NCBI RefSeq assembly: GCF_900107375.1
Contig: NZ_FNPT01000003.1
Span: forward strand, 248,001-312,000
Origin: Lysobacter sp. yr284
GTDB lineage: Bacteria; Pseudomonadota; Gammaproteobacteria; Xanthomonadales; Xanthomonadaceae
Direction of reading: 5' to 3'
Length of the DNA: 64,000 nt
Program-made: the position numbers and the translations under genes
Part shown: in pieces, positions 51,261 through 63,200 of the stretch
Layout of the letters: each line of letters begins with the position of its first letter
Position numbering within the stretch: position 1 is the first letter of the stretch
Notes under the pieces: model-generated
Seen by the model: the letters and a program-made list of their open reading frames with translations, nothing else
Databases searched by the model: none
Told to the model about the DNA's origin: nothing

Positions 51261-54200
51261 GCGAAGACGCGCACGTTCCGCCTCCCGCCAGCGATGCGTC
51301 CGCGCCCGGCCCGGTCGATGAGGCCGCCGCCGCGCCGTCGCTGGCCGACCGCTTCGACGCCCAGGCCGCGCGTTCGCCGGACGCGGTCGCGCTGGTGTGC
51401 GAAGACGAGCGCGTCACCTATGCCGAACTGCAGGCGCGCGCGAACGAACTGGCGCGCTGGCTGCAGCAGGCCGGGATCGGGCCGGGCAGCATCGTCGGCC
51501 TGTGCCTGGAGCGTTCGCCGCTGCTGGTGGTGGCCACGCTGGCGGTGTTGCGCGCCGGCGCGGCCTACCTGCCGATCGATCCGCGCACGCCGCAGGCCCG
51601 CATCGAGTTCATGCTCGAGGACTGCGGCGCGCGCCTGTTGCTGACCCAGGCCGAGCTGTGCGCGCACGCGCAACCGCCGGGGCGCGAAGTGCTGCGCCTG
51701 GACCGCGAGTGGGAGCGGGTGCGGCGCGAAGCCGCGGCGGCGCCGCCGCGCGGTTTCGCCGCCGGCGCGCTGGCCTATGTGATCTACACCTCCGGCTCGA
51801 CCGGCCAGCCCAAGGGCGTGCTGGTGCCGCAGGCCAACGTGACCGCGCTGTTCGACGCGGCGCAGCCGCGCTTCGGCTTCCACGCCCAGGACGTGTGGTG
51901 CCTGTTCCATTCCTATGCCTTCGATTTCTCGGTCTGGGAGCTGTGGGGCGCGCTGCTGCACGGCGGCCGGCTGGTGCTGGTGCCGGCGCAGGTCGCGCGC
52001 GATTCGCAGGCCTTCTACGAACTGGCCAGCCGCGAAGGCGTCACCGTCCTCAACCAGACCCCGTCGGCGTTCGCCCAGTTCGCCGCCGCCGACCAGGCCG
52101 CGCGGCTGCCGCTGCGGCTGCGCTGGGTGATCTTCGGCGGCGAGGCGCTGCGCTTCGGCGAACTGCGCGGCTGGTTCGAGCGCCACGGCGACGCGCGGCC
52201 GCAGTTGGTCAACATGTACGGCATCACCGAGACCACCGTGCACGTCACCGAGCGCGGCGTCGCCGCGGCCGAGGCGGTGCGGGCGCCAGCGAGCCTGATC
52301 GGAGCGGCGCTGCCGCACCTGCGCACGCATATCCTCGACGACGCGCTGCGGCCGGTCGCCGACGGCGAGGCCGGCGAGTTGTGCGTGTCCGGCGCCGGCC
52401 TGGCCTGGGGCTATCTCAACCGCGCCGGACTGACCGCCTCGCGCTTCGTCGCCAGCCCGTTCGCGCACGGCGAGCGGCTGTACCGCAGCGGCGACCTCGC
52501 GCGGCGCAGCGCCGACGGCGACATCGAATACCTCGGCCGGCTCGACCAGCAGGTCAAGCTGCGCGGCTTCCGCATCGAACTGGGCGAGATCGAGGCCGCG
52601 CTGCTGCGCCACCCCGGCGTGCGCCAGGCGGTGGTCGCCAAGCGCGAGAGCGACGGCCAGCCGCGCCTGGTCGCCTACGTGGTGGCGGAGCCGGCCCAGG
52701 CCGGCGAGCGCGACGCGCGCGCCGACGAGAGCGTCGGCCAATGGCAGGCGCTGTACCAGGACACCTATCAGCCCGGCGAGGACGATTGCAGCCCGAGCTT
52801 CGTCGGCTGGCACAGCAGCTATACCGGCGCGCCGATTCCCGAACCGCAGATGCGCCAGTGGCTCGACGCGACCGCGCAGCGGGTGCTGGCGCGCGGGCCG
52901 CAGCGGCTGCTGGAGATCGGCTGCGGCGTGGGCCTGGTGCTGCAGCAGCTGGCGCCGCGTTGCCGCCGCTACGTCGCCACCGACCTGTCGCCGGCCGCGA
53001 TCGCGCGCCTGCAGCGCTGGGTCGGCGCGGCCGCCGGCCTGGAGCACGTGCGGCTGACCGCGCAGCCCGCCGACGATTTCGCCGGCCTGGACGAAGACTT
53101 CGACACCGTCGTGCTCAATTCGGTGGTGCAGTATTTTCCCGGCGCCGACTACCTGCTCGACGTCCTGCGCCGGGCCAGCGAACGGGTCGCGCCGGGCGGC
53201 CGCATCTTCATCGGCGACGTGCGCGACCACGATCTGCTCGAAGCCTTCCACGCCTCGGTGCAGTTCGCCAAGGCCAACGAGGCGACCGGCGCGGAGCGGA
53301 TGCGCGCGGCGATCGAACGCGGCATGCGCCAGGAAAAGGAACTGCTGCTGGCGCCGGCGTTCTTCCGCGCGCTGCCGCAGTGGCTGCCGGCGATCGGCGG
53401 CGTCGAGATCCTGCTCAAGCGCGGCGATGCGCGCAACGAATTGAACCAATACCGCTACGACGTGTGGCTGCACGTCGGACCGCAGGCGCCGCAGCCGACG
53501 GCGACGCCGTGGCAGCCCAGCGGCGCGGACGCGCTGGCCGAACTGGAAGCGCACCTGGGCGCGCAGCGGCCGGCGCGGCTGAGCGTGGAACTGCCCAACG
53601 CGCGCCTGCAGCCGGACCTGCAGCGGCTGGCGCTGCTGCGCGAGGCCGATCCGGCGCTGAGCTGGGGCGAACTGTGCGAACGCGCGCCGGCGCCCACCGA
53701 CGGCGTCGAGCCCGAAGCCTTGTGGCAGCTGGGCGAGCGCCTGGGCTACGAGGTGAGCATCGCCGGTTCGCACACGCGTCCGGGCCATCTTCGCGCGAAT
53801 TTCGTCGATCCGCGCGCGCCGGCGGCCGGGCAGGGCGAGCCCGCCCAGGCCGACATTCTCTCCGCCGAGGCGGGCGCCGGCACCGATCCGCGCCGCTACG
53901 CCAACGACCCGCTCGCCGCCGCGGCCCAGCACGCGTTCGTGCGCAGCCTGCGCGAACACCTACGCGCGATCCTGCCCGAACACATGCTGCCGGCGGCCAC
54001 GCTGACCCTGCCGGCGCTGCCGCTGACGGTCAACGGCAAGGTCGACCAGGCGCGGCTGCCGGCGCCGGAAGAACGCCCCGACGTCGCCGACTACGCCGAG
54101 CCGCACACCGACCTGCAGCGCCGCCTGGCCGGCATCTTCGCCGAGGTGCTGCGGCTGGACCGGGTCGGCCTGCACGACAGTTTCTTCGAACTCGGCGGCC

Positions 54201-57200
54201 ATTCGCTGCTGGCGATGCGGGTGGTCGCCCAACTGCGCGCGCAACTCGGCGTCGAACTGCCGCTGCGCGCCTTGTTCGAGCATCCGACCGTGGCCGGCCT
54301 GGAGCGCGAAGTCGCCGCGGCGGCCGGCAGCGCGCCCGCGGCGCCGCCGTTGCTCGCACGCGAGCAGCGCGGGCCGGCCGAGTTGTCGTTCGCGCAGGAA
54401 CGGCTGTGGTTCCTCGAACAACTCGGCACCGTGGGCGCGGCCTATCACGTGCCGCTGGCGTTCCGCATCCGCGGCCCGCTGGCGGTGCCGGCGCTCGGCG
54501 CGGCGCTGGCGCAGTTGCTGCAGCGGCACGAGATGCTGCGCACGCGCTTCGTGCTCGACGGCGAGCAGCCGCGGCAGACGGTCGACCCGGCGCCGCAGGA
54601 GCTATTGGAATTCGAAGACCTGAGCGCGCTCGATCCGGCCCGCGCGCAGGCGCGCACGGACGCGCTGCTGCAGGCCGAAGCGCAGCACCGCACCGACCTG
54701 GAACGCGGCCCGCTGTTCCGCGCCAGGCTGGCGCGGCTGGGCGCGCACGAGCACGTCCTGATCCTGGCCGCGCACCACATCGCCGCCGACGGCTGGTCGC
54801 ACGCGGTGATGCTGCGCGAACTCGGCGCGCTGTACGCCGCGCACGCGGGCGCCGCGGCTGAGGCATTGCCGCCGGCGCAACTGCAGTACGCCGACTACGC
54901 CGCCTGGCAGCGGCAGTGGCTGCAAGGGCCGCTGCTGGCGCAGCAACTGCAGTACTGGACCGCGCAGCTCGCCGGCGCGCCGGAACTGGTGGCGCTGCCG
55001 ACCGACCGGCCGCGGCCGCAGGTCGCCAGCTTCCGCGGCGGCATCCATCGCTTCGAACTGCCGGCCGCGCTCGCGCAGCGGTTGCCGGCGTTCGCGCGCG
55101 AGCGCGGCGCCACCCCGTTCATGGTCCTGCTGGCCGGGTTCCAGGCGCTGCTGGCGCGTTGGGGCGGCGGCGACGACATCGTCATCGGCACGCCCACCGC
55201 CGGCCGCACCCACCGCGACACCGAGCCGCTGGTCGGGCTGTTCATCAACACCCTGGCCCTGCGCGCCCGGGTCGATGCGCAGGCCGGCTTCGCCGAATTG
55301 CTGGCCCAGGCCAAGGACACCGCGCTGGCGGCGTTCGCGCACCAGGACGTGCCGTTCGAGCGCGTGGTCGCCGAACTCAAGCCGCACCGCGACCTGTCGC
55401 GGCAACCGCTGGTGCAGGTGATCTTCGCCCTGCAAAACACCGCGCCGGCGACGCTGCGGCTGCACGGCGCGGGCGTGGAACGCATCGACTGTCCCAGCAG
55501 CACGTCCAAGTACGACCTGACCTTGAACGTGATCGAGTCGGGCGAGCGGCTCAGCGCCGAGATCGAATACGCCAGCGACCTGTTCGACCCGGCCACCGTC
55601 GAGCGGCTGGCGCAGATGTACGCCACGCTGCTGGACGCGGCGATGGCCGAGCCGGCGCGGCCGCTGGCGCGCTTGCGCCTCGGCGTCGCCGCACCCGCGG
55701 CCGCACCAAAGCCGTCCGCCGCCGCGACCGTGTGCGATCTGTTCGCCGCCCAGGCCGCGCGCACGCCGCATGCGCCGGCGCTGGAATCGCCGACCGCGCA
55801 GTTGAGCTACGCCGAACTGCAGCGACGCGCGGAGCGGATGGCGCGGCAGCTGCGCCGGCAAGGCATCGGCGCGGGCGACCTGGTCGCCGTGGCCAGCGAC
55901 GGCGATGTCGCCACGTTCGTCGCCTTGCTCGCCACGCTCAAGGCCGGCGCGGCGTATCTGCCGATCGATCCGCACGCACCCGCGCAGCGCCTGAACCATC
56001 TGATCGAAGACGCGCAGCCGCGCCTGATCCTGGCCGACGCCGCTGCGCTCGAGGGCTTGCCGCCGTCGCCTGCGCAGCGGCTGTCCTTCCGAGAGTGCGA
56101 GAGCGACGCCGACGAATCGGCGCCGTGGCCGGCGCCGGCCGCGGACGATCTGGCCTACGCGATCTACACTTCCGGTTCGACCGGCGCGCCCAAGGGCGTG
56201 CTGGTCGAGCACCGCGGCCTGCGCGAGTTGGCGCTGGCGCAGATCCAGCGCTTCGCCATCGCACCGCACAGCCGCGTGCTGCAGTTCGCCTCGCTCGGCT
56301 TCGACGCCTCGGTGTCGGAAGTGTTCACCGCCTGGTGCAGCGGCGCCTGCCTGTGCCTGCCCGGCGGCGGGCGCCTGCTCGCCGGCGACGAACTGGCCGC
56401 GACCCTGCGCGAACGCGCGATCACCCACGTCACCCTGCCGCCGAGCGTGGTGCCCGGGCTGGTCGAGGCCGGCGGCGCGGCCACGCTGCAGACCCTGGTG
56501 GTGGCCGGCGAAGCCTGTCCCGCCGCGATCGTGCGCAGCTGGCCCGAGCCGGTGCGCTTCATCAACGCCTACGGCCCGACCGAGGCCACGGTGTGCGCCA
56601 CCACCCACGACTGCGACCGCGCCGACCCGCGCGATCCGCCGGTCGGCCGGGCGCTGGCGCACGCGCCGGTGTACGTGCTCGACGATGCGCTGCAGCCGGT
56701 GCCGGCCGGCGTGGTCGGCGAGATCTTCATCGGCGGCAGCGGGGTGGCGCGCGGCTATCGCGGACGCGCCGCGCTGACCGCCGAACGCTTCCTCGCCGAT
56801 CCCTTCGCCGGGGCCGGCGCACGCATGTACCGCAGCGGCGACCGCGGCCGCCTGCGCGCCGACGGCGCGCTCGAATTCCTCGGCCGCCTCGACCGCCAGC
56901 TCAAGGTTCGCGGCTATCGGATCGAGCCGGGCGAGATCGAAGCGGCCTTTCTGCGCGACGAACGCATCGCCCAGGCCCACGTATTGGCCCAGGGCGAACT
57001 CGACGGCCGCAGCCTGGCGGCGTATGCGGTCGCCGCGCCGGGACGCACGCTGGACGCCGACGACGCGCTGGCGGCGCTGCGCACGCGGTTGCCGGCGCAC
57101 CTGGTGCCGTCGACGCTGGTGGTGCTGGAGCGTTTCCCGCTGACCGCGCACGGCAAGATCGATACGCACGCGCTGCCGCAGGCCGGCGTGGCCGCATCCG

Positions 57201-60200
57201 CAGGCCGCGTCCACGTCGCCGCGCGCACCGCGACCGAGCGATTGCTGGCCGCGATCTGGCGCGAAGTGCTCGGCTGCCGCGAACCCGATGTGCGCGACCG
57301 TTTCTTCGACCTTGGCGGCCATTCGCTGCTGGCCACGCGCGCGGTCGGCCGCATCCGCCGCGCGGCTGCAGTCGAGCTGAGCCTGCGCGAGTTCTTCGCC
57401 GCGGCCACCTTGGAAGACCTGGCCCGCAGCGTCGACGCCGCGCGCGGCCTCGGCGCCTCCTCGGCGGCGGCGCCGCTGCGGCCGGTGCCGCGCGCGCCGC
57501 GCCTGCCGCTGTCGCCGGCGCAGCGCAGCCTGTGGACCGCGGACCGGCTCGGCGCCGCTGGTGCCGCCTACAACATGCCGCTCGCATTGCGCGCGAGCGC
57601 GCGCATCGACGTCGAGGCCTTGCAGCGCGCGCTGGACGAACTCGAACGCCGCCACGAAAGCCTGCGCACCGCCTTCCTCAGCGACGGCGACGGCCTCTAC
57701 GCCGCGATCCAGCCGGCCCAGGCCGTGGCCCTGGAACTGCACGATCTGAGCGCGCTGGCGCCGGCCGAGCGCGAGGCGCAGGCCGCGCGCCTGCGCGAGC
57801 GCGACATGCGCCGCCGCTTCGACCTCGGCGCCGGCCGCTTGCTGCGCGCCAGCCTGCTGCGGCTGGCCGAGGACGAGCATCGGCTGACCCTGACCACCCA
57901 TCACATCGCCGCCGACGGCTGGTCGGTCGCGCTGCTGGCCGACGAACTGCGCGCGCTGTACGCGGCCTTCGCCGCCGGCCGCGCCTCGCCGCTGCCGGAA
58001 CCGCCGTTGCAGCACGCCGACCACCAGGCCTGGCAGGACGCGCGCCTGGACGAAAGCGCGCTGGACCGGCTCGCGCAGCGCGCCGGCGAACGCCTGCTCG
58101 GCGCGCCGACGGTGCTGTCGCTGCCGGCCGACCGCGCGCGTCCGCCGGCGCAGTCCTACCGCGGCGCGCTGCACCGTTTCGTCCTGCCGCAAGCGCTGCA
58201 CCGCCAACTGCTGGAGCTGGGCGCGCAACGCGGCGCGACCTTGTACATGACCTTGCTGGCGGGGTTCGGCGCGCTGCTGTCGCGGCTGTCCGGCGCCCGC
58301 GACCTGCTGCTCGCCTCGCCGCTGGCGTTGCGCGCCGAACCGGGCCTGGAGCGCGTGGTCGGCCCGCTGCTGGACACCGCGGTGTTGCGCCTGGACCTGC
58401 GCGACGATCCGGGCTTCGCCGAGCTGCTCGCGCGCGCCCGCGCCGCAACCCTCGACGCCCACGACGGCCAGGACCTGCCGTTCGAGCGCCTGCTCGCGCA
58501 GCTGCGCCCGGCCCGCGACCTGGCCCGCCAGCCGCTGGCCCAGGCGCTGTTCTCGCTGCAGAACTATCCCGCCGCGCAAGACCAGGACGCGGCGCTGTGG
58601 CAGCGCGAGCGCAGCCCGTGGAGCCACGCCAAGTACGATCTGTCGCTGTACGTGGAAGAGACCGCGCAGGGCCTGGCCTGCGAGTGCGAATACGCCACCG
58701 ACCTGTTCGACGCCGCGACGGTCGAACGCTGGTGCGCGCAATGGGCGAGCCTGCTCGCCGGCGCGGTGGCCGATCCGGACACCCGCGCCAGCCGCCTGCC
58801 GCTGCTCGACGCCGACGAGCGCCGGCGCCTGCTGGCGGAGTACAACGACACCGCGCGCAGCGGCTACGACCGGGCGTCGATCCCGGCGCTGGTCGCCGAA
58901 CAGGCGCGGCTGCGGCCGCACGCCGTTGCGGTCGGCTGCGGCGAACGCACGCTGAGCTACGCCGAACTCGACCGCCGCAGCAGCGCGTTGGCGCGTCGCC
59001 TGCGCCGCGCCGGCGCCGGCCCCGGCGAACGGGTGGGGCTGTGCCTGGAGCGCTCGGTCGAACTCAGCGTCGCTTTGCTCGCGGTGCTCAAGTCCGGCGC
59101 GGCCTACGTGCCGCTGGACCCGGCCTATCCGCAGCAGCGCCTGGACTACATGGTCGCCGACAGCGGCCTGGGCTGGGCGGTGTGCGACCGCGCCAACGCC
59201 GCGCGCCTCACCGGTTCGCTCGCGCCGCAGCGCGCGATCGCCGTCGAGGATGTCGCCGAAGACGCAGCCGCGGCGTCGGCCGATGAAACACGGGAATTCG
59301 AGCGCAGCGCCGACAGCCTGGCCTACGTCATCTACACCTCCGGCAGCACCGGCCGGCCCAAGGGCTGCGCGATCGCCGACCGCGGCCTGCTGAACCTGTT
59401 GCACTCGCTGGCCGACCGTTTCGGCGTCGGTCCCGACGACACCTTGCTGGCGGTGACGCCCTACAGCTTCGACATCGCCGGCCTGGAATTGCTGATGCCG
59501 CTGCTGCGCGGCGCGCGCGTGCAGATCGCCGCGGCCGCGGAACTGCGCGATGCGCAGCGCCTGGCGCGCAGCATCCGCGAACTGCGCCCGACCCTGATGC
59601 AGGCGACGCCGGCGACCTGGCAGATGCTGCTGCGCGCCGGCTGGCGCAACGACAGCGGCATGCAGGTGCTGTGCGGCGGCGAAGCCTTGCCCGAGACGCT
59701 GCGCACCGCGCTGGCGCAAGGCGCGGATGCGTGGAACCTGTACGGCCCGACCGAGACCACGATCTGGTCGACGCTGGACCCGATCGCGGCGGACGCGCCG
59801 CCGGCCGCGGGCGGCTCCTGCATCGGCCGGCCGCTCGCCAATACCCGCGTCTACGTGCTCGACGCGGCGATGGCGCCGGTGCCGGTCGGCATGGAAGGCG
59901 ACCTCTACATCGGCGGCGACGGCGTCGCCTGCGGCTATTGGAACCGGCCGGCGCTGACCGCGCAGAGTTTCATCGCCGATCCGTTCTCGGCCGGCGGCAG
60001 GATCTACCGCACCGGCGATCGCGCGCGCTGGCGCGCCGACGGGCGCCTGGACTATCTCGGCCGCGCCGACGCGCAGGTCAAGCTGCGCGGCTTCCGCATC
60101 GAGCTGGGCGAAATCGAAACCGCGCTGGCCCGGCACCCGCAGGTGGACCTGTGCGCCTGCGCGGTGAGCCGCGAGGGCGAGGCGCAGATCGTCGCCGCCT

Positions 60201-63200
60201 GCGTGCCCGCGGCCGGCGCCGTGTTGCCGTCGCGGCGCAAGCTGCAGGAGCATCTGCGCGCGAGCCTGCCGGAGCACATGATCCCGGTGGCCTTCGCCGC
60301 GGTCGCGGCGTTGCCGCTGACCGCCAACGGCAAGATCGACCGCACCGCCGTCGCCGCCTTGCGCGCGGCGGAACCGGCGACGCCGCCGCAGTCGCAGCCA
60401 GCGCCGGCCGGGCAGGGCGGCGATCCGCTGCCGCGCCTGCTGGCGCTGTGGCGCGAAACGCTCGGCCGCGACGACGTCGCCATCGACGAGGGGTTCTTCG
60501 AGCAGGGCGGGACTTCGCTGCTGGCGGTGACCCTGGCCGAGCGCATCGCCAGCGAATTGCAGCCGGGGTTCGAAGTGACCTCGCTGTTCGAATTCGGATC
60601 GATCGCGCGGATCGTCCGCCACCTGCAGGCGCAGGCCCCGGCCGCGCAGCCGTCCGCGCCCGCGCTCGCCGACCCGACGCCTGCGGCGCCGGCCGCCGCG
60701 GCGGGGATCGCGGGCGAACCGGCGATCCCGGCCTATTACGACGACGCCGTCGCCATCGTCGGCATGTCCTGCGCGTTCCCCGGCGCGCGCGACCACGACG
60801 AGTTCTGGGACAACCTGCTGCGCGGCCGCGAAAGCATCGAGCGCATTCCCGACGCGGAACTGCGCGAACTCTGCGTGCCGGCGCAGGTGCTGGCCGATCC
60901 GGCCTACGTGCCGGTGCGCTCGGACCTGGCCGGGCGCGATCTGTTCGACGCCGATTTCTTCAACGTCTCCGAGCGCGATGCGCAGTTGATGGACCCGCAG
61001 CTGCGGCTGCTGCTGATGCATGCCTGGCGGGCGATCGAGGACGCCGGCTACCGGGCTGGCGATCTCGCCGACACCGCGGTGTTCGCCACCGCCAGCAACA
61101 GCGCCTATCACGCCCGCCTGCTGGCCACGGCGCCGGCTTCGGCGCAGAGCATCGAGCAATACGTGGGCTGGATCATGGCCCAGAACGGCACCCTGCCGGC
61201 GGTGATCTCGCACAAGCTGGGCCTGCGCGGCCCGAGCCTGTTCGTGCATTCCAACTGCTCGTCCTCGCTGACCGCGCTGGACCTGGCGCGGCGCCGGCTG
61301 CTGGAAGGCGAGTGGCGCCATGCCCTGGTCGCGGCCGCGCGCGTGGCCAGTTTCGAGGGCGCCGGCTACGTCCACCAGGATGGCATGAACTTCTCCAGCG
61401 ACGGCCGCCTGCGCGCGTTCGACGCGGCCGCCGACGGCGCGGTCGGCGGCGAGGGCGTGGCGGTGCTGCTGCTCAAGCGCGCGCGCGACGCCATCGCCGA
61501 CGGCGACCATGTCTATGCGCTGCTGCGCGCCAGCGCCGCCAACAACGACGGCGGCGAGAGCGCCGGTTTCTACGCGCCCAGCGTCGCCGGGCAACGCGCG
61601 GCGATCGAGCGCGCGCTGGCCGCCTCGCGCATCGATCCGGCTACGATCGGCTATGTCGAGGCGCACGGCACCGGCACGCCACTGGGCGACCCGATCGAGG
61701 TCGCGGCGCTGTCGCAGGCCTACGGCCGCCACACCCAGGCGCGCCAGTTCTGCGGCATCGGCTCGGTCAAGACCAATATCGGCCACCTCGACACCGCCGC
61801 GGGCATGGCCGGTTGCATCAAGGCCGCGCTGAGCCTGTCGCGCGGGACGATCCCGGCGACCCTGCATTTCCGCACGCCCAATCCCGCGCTCAAGCTCGAA
61901 CAATCGCCGTTCTTCGTGGTCGACAAGGCGCAGCCGTGGCAGGGCGCGCGGCCGTACCGGGCGGCGGTCAGCTCGATGGGCGTCGGCGGCAGCAACGCGC
62001 ACGCAATCCTGGAAGAGTGCGCGGCGCTCGACGGCGGCGATTCATCAGCGCCGGGCCCGTGGCTGTTCCCGCTGTCGGCGCGCGATCCGCAGTGCCTGCG
62101 CGCGATGGCCCAGCGCCTGCTCGATTTCCTCGCCGGCGCGCCGTCGCTGCCGCGGCTGGCCTACACCCTGCAGACCGGGCGCGAGCCGATGCCGTACCGG
62201 CTGGCGATCCTCGCCGCCGATGCGCAGCAATTGCAGGCCGGGCTGCGCGGCTGGCTGCAAGGCGACGCCAGCGCCGGCGTGCACAGCGGCCACGCCGCCC
62301 GCGCGGCCGCCGGCGCGACGCGCGAGGCCTCGGCTGCGGTCGATCCCGCCGACGCCGAACTGCAGGCCGCGCTGGCGCGTTGGGCGGCGCTGGGCCGCTA
62401 CGAACAACTCGCGGCGCTGTGGGTCGGCGGATTCGCGTTCGACTGGCGGGCGCTGTATGCGACCGGCGCGCCGCGTCGGATCAGCGCGCCGGCCTATCCG
62501 TTCAACCCGCGCCGCTTCTGGCTCGACTCGGCCGATGCGCCGGTCGCGGGCGCCGCAGCGGTAGCGGCCCCCGTCGTCGCCCCCGTGGACAACGCGGTAT
62601 CGCCGCGGCTGTTCGCCGAACGCTGGGACCGCGTCGCCGAAGCGGGCGCGGACTGGCCCCATCGCCGCCATCTGGTGCTGTGCGATTTCCCTGCGGATTC
62701 GCCGCTCGTGCGCGCCGTCGGCGAGCGCGCCGGCGCCGAGGCGACGGTGCACGTCCTGGCGCGCAGCGGCGCGGCGATCGGCCAGCGCTTCGCCGAACAT
62801 GCCGCGGCCCTGATCGAGCGGTTGCGCGAGGCCGCGGCGGCGGCTCCGGCCTTGCTGCAACTGGTGGTCCCCGGCGACGACGACGGCGCGTTGTGCGCCG
62901 CGCTGGCGCCGTTGCTGCTCAGCGCCAAGCGCGAGTACGACCGGCTCGAAGTGCAGACCATCCGCCTGGACGCGCACGCCGCGCCGCAGGCGGCCGCGGC
63001 GCAACTGTTCCACCCGGTGCCGTCGGCCGCGCGACAGGTACGCGTCGTCGACGGCGCCGCGCGCACGCGCCGCTTCGTCGCCTTGCCCGCGCCTGCGGCC
63101 GCGGCCGCGCCGTGGCGCGACGGCGGCCGTTATCTGATCGCCGGCGGCGGCGGCCGGCTCGGCCTGCTGCTGGCCCGCGCCATGGCCGCGGACCTGCGCA

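Noticed and set aside
51239-53959. A minus-strand frame of 906 codons under NRPS module 1
   Set aside because: Shadow of the A-MT region; no motifs and extreme composition.
54602-62002. A minus-strand reading frame of about 2466 codons opposite the NRPS-PKS gene
   Set aside because: It is rich in Arg, Gln, Ala and Gly without domains; the plus strand carries perfect NRPS and PKS motifs. Long antisense frames are expected in GC-biased DNA.
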